Assembly: GCA_032821775.1 (NCBI GenBank)
Contig: JAVLRN010000002.1
Location: 1,364,001-1,428,000, forward strand
DNA: 64,000 nt
Reading direction: 5' to 3'
DNA from: Sanguinoderma infundibulare
Taxonomy: Eukaryota > Basidiomycota > Agaricomycetes > Polyporales > Polyporaceae
The notes beneath the pieces were generated by a model. The model ran no database searches. It was given only the letters and a program-made list of their open reading frames with translations, and was not told the DNA's origin. Within the stretch, counting starts at the first letter, position 1; each line of letters starts with the position of its first letter. The translations under genes were made by a program, and so were the position numbers. Below are positions 22,601 to 33,192 of the stretch, piece after piece.

Positions 22601-23189
22601 GACGCCCTCCACTCCCGGAGACGAGATTCCCAAGGCCGACGACAAAGTCAAGGAGGACGTCAAGAGGGACGACGCCAAGGTCGAGGTCACTGAGCAGGTC
22701 AAGGACTCGGAACAGAGGCAGGCCAAGGACGACTCGCTAGAGCTTCCTTCGGACAAGGAAGAGCTTCGCTCCGACAACGAAGGGCTTCGTTCCGACAAGG
22801 AAGACATCCCCGGTGCCTTCCCCGTTACGCCAGCCGACACTCCGGCCATCAAGGAGGTCCCTCTCCCTGCTACTCCCCCTCCGACGATGACGGCCAAGAA
22901 GAAGAAGAAGCTCGCCAAACTCGCAGCGCAGAAGGCGGCTGCCAAAGCTGCCGGTGACGCGACGCCTACCGGTAGTGGTGCTCAGACCCCGACCTCCAGC
23001 CGTCCGGGTACTCCCGTCATCGAGAGTGTCTCGACGCCAACGAGCAACGGCAATGGCAAGCTTCCAACCCCGATCCAAAAGAAGCCGTCGGGCGACGCTT
23101 TCAAAGGCGCCGACGCTCCGCCCCCCCTACCCCCCAAGTCCTCCGAAGATACCGTCGGGGCCGCATGGAACCTTGACTCCCTGGACTGA
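19604..23189 (+). CDS. BTB/POZ protein 1 with ~900-residue low-complexity tail
   Basis: Three exons whose phases close: 19604-19696, 19757-19944 and 19997-23189, giving 1157 aa. The N-terminal ~210 residues match the fungal BTB/POZ pattern: 'YLNGGDVHFL' then 'VENYVYRVHRYFFERESAWF', and after the second intron an alpha-helical part with 'FDWRFSEVKKLCTREIEKF' and 'YELDKKLLIPSFLYLCMRAE'. BTB domains dimerise and often recruit cullin-3 ligases or act in transcription. The rest is Ala/Lys/Glu/Pro/Thr-rich, with Lys-rich nuclear-localisation-like blocks ('GKGKKKKTKKKKD', 'TAKKKKKLAKLAAQ'). It forms a tail-to-tail pair with a second BTB gene. The tail has no recognised domain. Confidence 0.85.
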
Positions 23190-23532
23190 CCGCACATTTC
23201 GTTTGCATATCCCGTTCTGATTTATCCGTTACGATATCTACTAGACTTCTATAGGCCCTCTGTTCTCGCTGGCGATCCGAGGATCTGTCTTGTACGACTT
23301 CATGCATGTCACGACCATCTGTTGTTGTACGAGGATCTAGACTGTAAGCACGCGCCAACAATGTACATACCCTCTGTTATCTCTTAGGAATGGATTGGAG
23401 TCCGGACGAGATGTTCGCGCAGGACGCTTCATGACACGGTCAAGGATCGAGTCGTCACCATGGCCTATGGATGGAGCCTGCTCCCAAATAGATAAGGTAT
23501 AAATACATGGCGGGGACGTCAGCGAACAACCA
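23190..23532. other. Convergent 3' region between the two BTB genes
   Basis: Short spacer for two 3' UTRs. A TATAAATA-like word near 23497 has no gene behind it. Confidence 0.5.
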
Positions 23533-24521
23533 TCAACAACTCAGGTCGATGCCAAACGCCTCTGCGATGAGGCCGGGGATCAAAGCAGCCCCTTTCTTCG
23601 TCCCCACCTTCTGTCCCGACTTGCGCGACGATGGAGGCGTGATGCCTCCGCTATATAGGAAGCTCTTTTCAATGCCCCACTGCAGCCTCTCCGTGCGGGG
23701 CGGCTTCACCGTCACCGTCATGTTCGCGTTGACCGAGCCATGCCGCATGGCCGCGCTGTGGGTCAGGGAGTGGTACCCGCCCATCCGCGAGGACTTGCGG
23801 TTGCTCGAACGGAGCTGCTCGCGAAGCTGCGCGACGCGCACTGAGGTCTCGAGGCCGAGCCGCGCGCCCTCCGAGACCGAGAGCGGTTCGGCGCGCTCAC
23901 ATAGCGCGGTGTACGCACCGAGGAGCCAGCGGCCGCCGACGTCGAACTCCTGCGCGAGGACGATCTTGTCGACGGGACTCATGTCCAGAGACTGGATCTC
24001 GCGGATGGCGAGGGCGCGAATGTCGCTGAAGTCCCAGCGGGTCGCGAGACTCAGGATTGATGTCCACTCGTCGCGAGTCCGTGCCCGGTGGGCTCCGTAG
24101 CGCCTGGTGATGTTCATAATCTGTCGAGTATGCCAACAAAGGAGAGACTTACGGAGGGTATAGCACCCACAGCAGCCTTTCGAACTCGATGGCGGAGATG
24201 CCTGAGAACTGGAGCGGGTTATCGTCGTCAAGGCCCTCCGCCGTCCCGACAGGTCCGGGGAGACTGAAGAGGTCTTTGAAGAACGCGGAATGCCTAGTGA
24301 ACGTCGAACGGAACACTCTGAAGAGGGTGTTCTCGACCTGGATAACGGAGTAGGCAATGGTCGGTTCTCTGGAAGTGTCTAGAACGCACCTGTATGACCA
24401 GGTTTCCGTCCTCAAGGTAGTAATCTTGGTGGGGAACAGCGAATGGGGCTATCTCGCAGTCAGGGTCGTTGAGATGACCCCGCACGGTGCTGTTAGAGGG
24501 AGAAGAAGAGCGGATAGACAT
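23533..24521 (-). CDS. BTB/POZ protein 2 (295 aa)
   Basis: Three exons on the minus strand with phases that close: 24521-24390, 24337-24153 and 24103-23533, total 888 nt. The BTB core aligns with its neighbour: 'YYLEDGNLVIQ', then 'VENTLFRVFRSTFTRHSAFF', 'EFERLLWVLYPP', a shared helical part ('RWDFSDIRALAIREI') and 'LCERAEPLSVSEGARLGLET' against 'LCMRAEPLSLKEGRQIGLET' in protein 1. Intron positions are also equivalent, so the two are paralogs. Instead of the long tail it has about 100 residues with basic motifs. A TATATA-like box sits about 85 bp upstream, near 24608. Confidence 0.85.
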
Positions 24522-25504
24522 CTTGACGAGCGATGGGGGGTAGTGGGGCTGAGGGAGAACTTGAACTGCTTCGTCGACGATACGTCGCTGCAACCATTCT
24601 GCGAAGTATATAAATGGGTGCGCGTCTTGCGCGAACACGTCTAAACGGTGCAGAAGAGGTGAAACTCAAGCATGGTGGAGAGCACTTGGCCGACTCGCCT
24701 GGAGGTCATAAATGAAAACAGTGCCGGAGGAGCAAGTCGGCGCCACAAGTGGCCCACCAACGTCGATCAGGTCTATGAGTCGTAGTACGGGACTACCTCC
24801 GGTTGAATGACCATACACGTTCTCTTCATATCCGATGTAATAGGGTTGGATGATCTAAGGCCTGACGCTTTGCGGTCCGAGTGCTGAGCGCTAAGCACCT
24901 AAGGTATCAATTTCAGCTGCAACTCGACTCGGAGAGGACCAATTAAAACTTGTACCTCATACGAAGGCACACAAGGGCCTGCCTTGGCTTCTACCGGTCA
25001 TCTCGGGCAGCTCTAACCGTTCCTGTAAGCTCTTGGGCGCATACGCTATGCCTCAAATGTGGAGGAACGTGCGATGCCACCCACATGGACCGAGAAGTCA
25101 AGAGGTTCGTCGTCGATCTGATGTCCCTGACACAAAATATCCTGTACGGTCCGCTGATCAACATATGTATGGGAGGCTCACCGTTGCTGATGCAAGTTAC
25201 AATGTGGTCCTTCGGACTATCAGAGCCGCCGGTGTTTGCGAAGCCAAGATGTAGCCGTAGTAACCGGTGCCGTTCGGACGTACCCGAACCCTCGCTACCG
25301 AATGTGCGCAGTACGTGCGCTTCCTTTTCCAAAACTGCACATACTCCGGAGTCCCGCGGACCGTGGGATGGGAGGCTGTGAACGCAGATGCGTTTCCTCG
25401 CAGAAATCTGTTCGAGATGCGGGGAACGAATAAAACTGCTCGTGGAGTCAACCAACCCGAAAGACAGACTCACCTCGGGCTCCAACAGCTACCTTGCTAA
25501 CACT
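24522..25504. other. Intergenic, nothing recognised beyond promoters
   Basis: Short ORFs on both strands without motifs. It is the divergent upstream region for BTB 2 (-) and the NLP gene (+). Confidence 0.5.
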
Positions 25505-26333
25505 ATGACCCTGTGGACCCTCGGCTTGACTGTGCTCTCCGCCGTGGGACTCGTCGTCGGTGGGACCGTTCGCACACGCGCGGTCCTCCCTCACGACGAG
25601 ATCGTCGGCTTCCCCGAGACGGTGCCCAACAACAGCACCGGTCAGCTGTACTTGAAGTACAAGCCGCACCTGTATGTCGCGAACGGGTGCGTTCCCTTCC
25701 CGGCTGTCGATGCCGAGGGGAACACCAGGTATGTCAAATTCCGGGCCTGTCCAATAGCGGAAGCGATGGTTGACGGACGACGTTCAGCGGCGGCCTTGCG
25801 CCTACGGGTGCCTCTGACGGGGACTGCTCGAGCAGCACCGGGCAGGTCTACGCACGAGCGGCGAGCTTCAACAACGCGTACGCGATCATGTACGCCTGGT
25901 ACATGCCCAAGGTCAGTCCCATCTGAGCGAAGCTTGAGCCACTGCCCGCTCACCTGTTGTCCCCGTACAGGACGAGCCCAGCCCCGGCCTCGGCCACCGC
26001 CACGACTGGGAAGGCATAGTCGTCTGGATCGACGACCCAACCAAAGCGAACCCCACGCTCCTCGGCGTCGCCGCGTCCGAGCACGGTGGCTTCGCGACGA
26101 CCACGTCCCCGAGCCTTGACGGCACGAGCCCGCTAATCGAATACGTCAGCTTCTGGCCGCTCGACCACCAGACGACGTTCACGTCCACCGTCGGGGGCGA
26201 GCAGCCGCTGATCGCGTACGAGAGCTTGACGGACGCGGCACGGAACGCGCTCGAGACGACCGACTTCGGAGCCGCGAACGTGCCGTTCAAGAACGCGAAC
26301 TTCCAGAGCAACCTGGAGAAGGCGGAGCTATAA
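25505..26333 (+). CDS. NLP family protein (necrosis- and ethylene-inducing-like), secreted
   Basis: Three exons with phases that close: 25505-25728, 25788-25911 and 25971-26333, total 711 nt, 236 aa, the usual size for NLPs. The ATG at 25505 is chosen because it starts a typical secretion signal; the in-frame extension upstream does not look coding. The signature heptapeptide GHRHDWE is intact just after the second intron, and the two cysteines of type 1 NLPs are present, one in exon 1 and one in exon 2. Family knowledge: NLPs are secreted proteins. Some bind plant sphingolipids and permeabilise membranes, but many fungal members are not toxic. Activity cannot be judged from sequence. No break was seen. 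Confidence 0.85.
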
Positions 26334-26801
26334 AGACGGGCTGTCTTGAGGAATGGCATCTACTAGAAACAGCTCTGGTGATCTTCTGCATGATGTTATC
26401 TGGGTCACAGTCATACTACGCTCTTTCATTACGAGGAATCTGGTGGACTTATTATCAGGCTTCCTGTACCTTACGTTTGCATAGTTCGCTTACTTACTTT
26501 CAGTTATTGCTCGCGCACGCTTGCTCTTTTTCATCAGTTGTTCTTCTATCCTCCCTCGTTACGCTCTCCGTACACGTTCGTTACTGACTTCGTTTAGTGC
26601 TGCGTCCCATGAGCATCCACGTGAATGTCGGTTCCAATACGTCACCGGTGCGAATCCGCCAGCGCAATCAAGGTAGATGAAAATGTGCAGTACGTCAGTT
26701 CATATCGGTACAACATCCGAACTGGCAGCTTCCGTCAGTATAGACTCCGTTTCAGGAACTGGCACAACGCACCTATACAAGATACGCAGCGCACATCGCA
26801 A
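26334..26801. other. Convergent 3' region
   Basis: 3' ends of the NLP (+) and PARG-type (-) genes. Nothing else is seen. Confidence 0.5.
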
Positions 26802-27713
26802 TCACGAGACCTTCACCCCATAGCCCTGAAACGCGTCCTTGAATACTGCGTGCGTGTCCCTGCCGCCGACAATGGCGAACACGACATTCTCGAACGAGTT
26901 CTTGAAGCGCGCGCCATTCTTGAGTAGTAGCTCCGCCCACACCCTCGCCACCATCTCCACCTTGTTCTGGAACACGCCGGTGCCGAAGCTGCCCAGAACG
27001 ACGTGCCGCACGTGTTGCTGCTCGAACAGATACAAGATCCGGCCCATCCGCTCCTTCATCGCCTGCTCGATCTTGTCCTCGACGCCCGCGCCCGCTACCT
27101 TCCCGAAGAGGGATTTGCGCACAACGCCCGCGTTCACGGCCGGGCTTGTCAGGACATCGATCTGGTACGGCTCGACCCAGTCTCCGCCGTCGCTGCGGAC
27201 AACGACAACTCCAGGAGAGTAAAGCATCGCATGTGTGTAGTACCCCGCCTTGGGATCGCGGTTGTGTAGCGTGTAAAATGACTGCGCGGTGCGGGTCATG
27301 AGGGTGGGGTAGAGGGTAGATGAGCGCGCGATCGATTCTTCTTGCGCCTGTGCCCCAGTGAGGAAGCCGCCTCCGGGTTTCTTCGCCGATGCGAAGTTCA
27401 GTACACCCACTCTTTGAGCGGCTGTGCCATCTGGGGTTCCTGCGGTGCGCTGGCTGGCGTGGAGGAAGTAGGCCCCTTCGAGCGTGGTGGCCTCGAGGAG
27501 AACGATGTTCGGACTGTCCGCAGGAGCGTCTGGAGCGCCAGCAGCCCAGGACGAAAGAAGGGAGTCAGGGGCATAGTATGAGGTATTGCGCTTCGATTGT
27601 TCGGTAAGAACGCGGAGGTCGTATGTAGTCCCCTGAAGTTCGTACGATCCTTCTTCAATCGCGTCTAGTGTGCTGCGGGCAATGTTCTTGAGTTTCGTTC
27701 GTCTATCTGCCAT
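26802..27713 (-). CDS. Microbial-type PARG / macrodomain-like hydrolase (303 aa)
   Basis: Single uninterrupted exon, ATG at 27713. The signature of microbial-type poly(ADP-ribose) glycohydrolases (TIGR02452 family) is complete: 'LNFASAKKPGGGFLTGAQAQ' carries the GGG loop, and the catalytic Gln-Glu-Glu follows in the next residues. C-terminal strands have 'HVVLGSFGTGVFQN' (phosphate-binding loop) and 'FENVVFAIVG'. The N-terminus has the usual charged helix. The enzyme removes ADP-ribose chains or related adducts. The length matches fungal members and no intron is seen, unlike most neighbours, which could reflect an old transfer or simply family habit. Confidence 0.88.
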   Translation of the reverse strand: MADRRTKLKNIARSTLDAIEEGSYELQGTTYDLRVLTEQSKRNTSYYAPDSLLSSWAAGAPDAPADSPNIVLLEATTLEGAYFLHASQRTAGTPDGTAAQRVGVLNFASAKKPGGGFLTGAQAQEESIARSSTLYPTLMTRTAQSFYTLHNRDPKAGYYTHAMLYSPGVVVVRSDGGDWVEPYQIDVLTSPAVNAGVVRKSLFGKVAGAGVEDKIEQAMKERMGRILYLFEQQHVRHVVLGSFGTGVFQNKVEMVARVWAELLLKNGARFKNSFENVVFAIVGGRDTHAVFKDAFQGYGVKVS

Positions 27714-28302
27714 GATTTTACTGCAAGAAGTATGATTTATGCCATTTTTACTTGATCCACGATGTAATTAGGCTGCTTACCTACCCGTCAAAGGGTGTTC
27801 TAACTTGTACGAGCGACGGAAAGTTGTGGCTTGCGAGTTGCTCCTGAATGCGTGCAGGGGGCGTGGAAGAGCGGGTTGGTATATGGAAGTGAGAGTCCTC
27901 TTTTTGCCCAAGCCTTATGGAGTGACCGTGCAATGAATATGAGTCAATCGAGCGCGGCTGTCGTTCGGAGCGGGCGGTACGAGTCAAAAGTCAACGATGA
28001 CTCCGATGCAGTATGGCCGCTAGTGCAATGAGCCCTGCACGCGCGACGTGCTGCTAGGGAGATCGCAATGTGTTTTGCACTGTATATAGACGTACCAGCT
28101 GAGATAGACGTATCTATCGAGTCCCCCAGACACCTGAACTCACGGAAGGTGGCGAGTTGATGATGGTTTGGGGCAAGAAAGCATGGGCGGCTAGCCTTCC
28201 TAATTAATCCGGGTCCGATGCACAGCCATCGCGTCGCGGTCACCTTGTTCAATGACTTGCATCTCCCTACCAGCCGCAGAACCTCCACCAAGTTCATGCT
28301 GA
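27714..28302. other. Divergent upstream region
   Basis: Between the PARG-type gene (-) and F-box-like gene 2 (+). TATATA near 28081 could serve the plus-strand gene. No ORF is supported. Confidence 0.5.
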
Positions 28303-30067
28303 ATGCTCAATATGCACAGCTGTTTACGAATTACTGACATTATAGTCTCAATCTTCGAGAGCCTTGAGGAACATGTCTACGATGACTCCATACAGCTGGC
28401 GGTACACCGTCCGGTGACCCATCGCGAGGGCAGCACAACGAGGTCGCTGGCCGTTCTCGCTCGCACATGCAAGACTTTCGAGAAAGTCGCCATCGATCAG
28501 CTGTGGCGCGAAATTCTGGACCTGTCCATTCTCGTGAAGTACCTCCTCCCGCCAGACATCGTGAGTTACACTAAAACCGGGACATCGGTACGTTTCACTC
28601 ACTTTCCCTCTTCCAGGGACTGACATAGGCCCAGTTTCTGCAAAGGCCACCTGTAGCGTCAGAATGGATGAAGATTTGCCAGTTTTGGAGCCGGATCCGG
28701 TCGATCGGCGTCATGTGTACCGACCGAGACATATCCTACCCTCCTCTTGACCCTCAGACGGTCTTCCATCCGCTCCACCAGCATCTTGTCGATGGTCCTA
28801 ACGGCGGGCGACATGCCTTGTTCCATAACCTGAAGCACGTAGTGTTTCCTCGTGATTGTCACGCCCCCTGGGACAACGCGGAGTATATTCTCCTGCTCCT
28901 CTCGCCCAAACTCCATACACTTTATCTCCCAGGGATGATATTTCCCGTGAGCCGCTCAAATTCAGTTCTATTTATGCATATTTATCAGAATAACTCATAG
29001 CCAATACAATACCAACATGCTGACGAGCGGTGGCACAGGGCCTACGCGGGGAGGTTATATACCCTATGGCGTCAATTCTTGCCGTATCGCAAGCCTATCC
29101 ACGATGCTATGTTCAAGATGACCGAACTCCGCTTCTTGATTATCCACAACGATTTCGTGGATCCCTCCATCCTCCATTTTCTCGGAACCCTCCCAACGCT
29201 GAAGTGCCTGGTGTTAGAGGGGATCGAGGAATGGAAATTCGCCCCCGTGTCGTTCGGATTATCAGCCAATCCATTCTCCCACCTCTTGGAGCTGGCGCTG
29301 TTGGGCGGTGGCGACGGGCCTTCAAAGTTACTCGAATACGTCTCGTCCACGGAGCTCGAGAGCCTCCACGTTTCCTGGCTTTGGGGACCCCTCGAAAATC
29401 GTGGCGAACTGATAGCGTCGATGGCATGGCTAACACGCAGACCACTGTCGCGCTTGCGACGCCTTTCATTTACTTTCCTCCTGTGTGTCCTACTATTTCC
29501 GTAGCTGTGAAGCTCTTCGGGAACGCGAGCCGGTTCTTCGAACCTTTGCTCAAGTTGTCCTCGTTGAGAGTCTTCCGAGCAGACCTGGACATCTTGTTCG
29601 TGGTCGACAACGCCTTCCTCCATTCACTCGCCATCGTTCTCCCCATGCTTGAAGTATTCAGCATCATCCCTCAATCAAACCGAGGTGCAGAGCGCTGCAT
29701 CTCGTACGGCGCTGACACACCCGCGACACTGGACGGCCTCCTTCCCCTTGCCGAACGCTGCCCAAACCTCGTCGAAATTGGGCTGGCAGTTGCGTCTCGC
29801 TTCTCGCCGGGCTTCGACGTGCTCCTGGCCAAGGATGGCCGTTCTACGCACTACGCAATATCCGTCACCACACTCGACTGGTGGGTCGGCCCAGTGGGCA
29901 TGTTGGATATGTGGGACCCCACTGCGGCCAGTCCTAGCACCGTCTCTGCGTTCCTCGCCTCTACGTTCCCTGGACTAGAAAGCTTCCGCTTCGGACTTTA
30001 CAACATCTCATTCACACGAGCGCATGGCGAGTTGATGGATTTGAAATGGATAGGATCCGCTGCTTGA
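28303..30067 (+). CDS. F-box-like / leucine-rich protein 2
   Basis: ATG at 28303. Exon 1 (to 28560) has an F-box-like start ('RITDIIVSIFESLEE' and 'LAVLARTCKTFEKVAIDQLW'). A 74-nt intron 28561-28634 joins in phase to 28635-28946, which ends 'LHTLYLPGMIFP'. Further exons follow after about 29035, with 'MFKMTELRFLIIHNDFV' and a last exon from about 29507 to the stop at 30067 carrying 'CPNLVEIGLAVASRF'. The pattern is that of a substrate-recognition subunit of an SCF ligase. I could not close the phase between exons 2 and 3, so one junction is unresolved or a lesion exists. It is not a close relative of F-box-like gene 1 beyond the shared layout. Confidence 0.65.
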
Positions 30068-31121
30068 TGTTGAGCTCTTACTGCCTACGGTCACCAAATA
30101 TATCCGCATCTACTACTACCCGCTCCTTATCCATCCCCTGGAAGATGGCCAGCAGTCACAACGCTGGGGAATGTACAGGGCCATGCCCAATTGGCGAGTT
30201 TGGTTCAACCACATTGCAGCAGATGGACGGTCGTGTGGTCTGAGCGGCGGGCGGAAATTGCTTCGAATGAAGCGTCTTTCGAGCTGAGCCAGCGCGACGT
30301 GGAATTGCGAGAGCCCTCAACCCTACTAGGTTCCTAAGAACTGCTCGAGAGAGGCAGCCAATGCGAGAACGAGGAGCCATCCACATGCTACGTCCTTGCA
30401 GGGCGAGCTGGCAGGCCTTCTGCCACACCAGCAGGGATGCGGCCACAGCACGTAAGATGGCTGCCACCTAGTTGCCGCACTTCTGACGGCTCTCGGAGGC
30501 AAGGACTCCTCGGGCAAGGATTCCTCAGGGTACGGGTGGTGCTCTTTCCCATATTTTGCGTTATCAGCCGCCCTGCAGGCCCATCGTAGACAGGATCCAA
30601 GGATGAGAAGCCGCCCACGTGACCTCCTACCTCGACCTGATTCTGATATGATTTTGTTGTTCAAGCAGCAGACTTGGACTTCGAAGACATGAGAAATGGT
30701 CTAACGAGCACTGTTCGTAGTAACCTGGGCCGTACTATTCGGTAGGAGCAATTACGCCGCGTCCGGGATGTCTTGGCTCTCGGAATAGCGTGGGGCCGCG
30801 GGGGCGTTCCATCGTCCACGGACGTCCGGCGCGGGAATGAGCGTAACACGCCGACGACTAATAAAGAGTAAAAGATAATCGTTGATCGCACACAGAGCCG
30901 ATGCAACGATTACAGTGGCAACTGCGCTCTTTGGAGGACACATGGGACGAGAGTCGCACTGGAGTAACTCGACATGCACTACCGCAGGATCTGGATCGCT
31001 TCGAAACCGGATCGTGCAATGGCGCGCCTGAACACAAAGAGGTCGGTTCAGCTATAACACCGAAACTCGTCAGTCAATAGCTATCCGCATAACAGAACCA
31101 AATTGAACGCACTTGAGTTCT
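30068..31121. other. Intergenic, nothing recognised
   Basis: Contains two tandem near-identical 16-mers, GGCAAGGACTCCTCGG and GGCAAGGATTCCTCAG, at about 30498-30530. No gene. Confidence 0.5.
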
Positions 31122-32548
31122 TCAAAACGATGCATGAAGCGGGGCGTTCGCGGTGCGCACGCTCACAAAGCCGTCTCTGCCCTGACGATTCTCTGCAGCA
31201 AGGCCAGACTGCCACCGAACGTGGCCACGTACGACGCCCATCCCCGCGTTTGTCGTCGTCACGTCCCGCCTGCGCCGCCGTCCGGTAGGGTCCAGGCAAG
31301 GTCTGACGCTGACCGACGGGCGGAGGAACGGGAACCCGTGTAGCTCGTAGCGTCCTTCGAAGGTGCTGTGCACGGCAACGCGCGCAGGCCCGTTGCATGT
31401 CTGCAGAGAAGCGTTGAGGACTGAGCCGATCGGCGCGTCTTGGAACTCGACGGTGAGAGGTCCGTTGGTGGTGCTCGATCCGACGTCGAACGTCCCACCC
31501 GTCCCATCCCCGGCTATGGACTTGAGATATATTTTCGCTTCGATGGGCCTGGAATTTGAGCACTGTATCAGCGAAGGGGACGCGAACACCAAACAATATC
31601 AGAGCGCACCCGTTGTCCGTCTGCATGCTGATATGGGTGGATCTCATTCCGGGGTCGTTGATAAGGGTGGCCCTAACGGCAATCGGCCCGTTTCTCGTTG
31701 TCGCACTCAGATTCTCCATGGCCAAGAGCTTCCAGTGCACTCCGCCATTGTTGGTTACGAATGACATGTTGTCCCCAGCTAACGACTGAAGATACCCGTA
31801 TGTCAGCATGTCGAAATTAATGCAGTGTGACACGAGCTGCTTACCTCGACGTGAATCGGAGCATCGCCGGTTCGTAGCATGACTCCCTCGAAGAAGACAG
31901 AGCCAGCAAGTTCGCACAGGTGATGGCTGAACAGCGGCATGTCGGTGCTGAGGCTGCGGATATGGAGCGGACCGTCTGCAGGATCATCTGGTGCCGGAAG
32001 ACGAAGGTGTACGACGAAACGGAGAGAAGTGGCGTATTCATAAATGTTCAGCCTAACGTTAGGAGCAAGAGAAAGGGCATGCTCGTGGGTGTTCGACCGA
32101 TCCCCGGTCTGGATAATGCATATGAATTTCAGTAAAAGTCGCTCGCAGATGCAGCAGGCTATGCAGTTCAACTTACGTAGATACCAACGCCGAATTCTCT
32201 TTCCGCTGGGTGCAAACGACACACCAGGACCTCGTTCAAGGCATCCTCGCGACAGAAGAAAGCGTCTACATCGACGGTGATCTCGTCAGAGCCTGGATCC
32301 CCAGACTGCGAAACTTCGAATCGGCCGCGGGAGTTTGCGCCCCTGCTATTGAAACGAAGTGTGTCGGCCAAAGACTTCGGGAAAGTCGTCGTGCCGTGTG
32401 CGTGATATAGGCCACGCTGTCTGTCTTCACAGACCTGCAGGTTGATGATCTCGACGTCCTCGCCAACCGGTGGTTGATTCATGATGTGGGTGTGCGGCAA
32501 GGGAGAAGGTGTGCTGCGGTTGCGGGAGGAGGCTTCCGACGGTGGCAT
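31122..32548 (-). CDS. DUF7330-type protein, copy A, lacking the N-terminal membrane segment
   Basis: Minus-strand exons: about 32548-32175 ('MPPSEASS' or 'MNQPPVGED' start), 32100-31850, 31790-31600 and 31545-31122. The C-terminal half has repeats of short beta-strands ending in 'TTNGPL', 'TCNGPA' and 'TTRNGPI'. The final block follows the family pattern 'STFEGRYEL' ... 'DPTGRRRRRDV' ... 'GHVRW' ... 'VSVRTANAPL'. In copies B and C a basic N-terminus and one membrane helix precede this; here I find none. A lost first exon or a soluble form are both possible. Function is unknown; the repeats suggest a beta-helical surface protein. Confidence 0.65.
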
Positions 32549-33192
32549 CCTCGTGGCACGAAGTTTCACAAGCCTATTTGGTCCCTGCGAGCAAGTTCCA
32601 GAACAAGGTCAACTCTTTGCGTCATCGCGATAGCTAGAAGCACCTACCCATGTCATCTGCTACCCTCGACGCGTGGAAGATCACGGCCTTAGTCGGAGTA
32701 AGGCCTAACGGCCGGGCACTGCTCAACTGCACAGTGGGATGGGATTTCTGATCGAAGGGGATCCTAGGCGCATACCGAGAAGAAATCTGGGTGCCTCCTC
32801 CCCCCGAATCCATCGTGAAGGTTGAGAGCGTCGTGGATTGAAGAGGAGACCGGCCCGAGTCAACCACTTCGGGCAGCGGACTCCACGTTTGCTGTAGTGG
32901 CTGTGCCACACCGCTCAATATGGCATCCCCGACGTCGCGGGGCGGTCTTCTGATCTGTGCTTCGAAATTGCACCAATCTGCGCATCCGACTTGCAAGCCC
33001 GTCGCGTATTTTACGCCACGACCCCAAGTGAGTGTGGCTACATCATCCCGATATTGAAAAAGCGAAGCCGTGGTGTTTACTACCCGAGACATACTAGTAC
33101 ATACAAAGTTGCGACGAGAGTCGCACCGAACGGAACGCCACCATCGTACTCGCCAATACAACGTCAGCCCCACCCGAACGGACACGCTCACA
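32549..33192. other. Spacer between DUF7330-type copies A and B
   Basis: No coding sequence is supported. If copy A once had a membrane-anchor exon, it should lie here; I see only a weak hydrophobic frame near 32600-32640. Confidence 0.45.

Noticed and set aside
25388..25504. Upstream in-frame ATG for the NLP gene
   Set aside because: It would bury the signal peptide 39 residues inside the protein; the start at 25505 is the better one.
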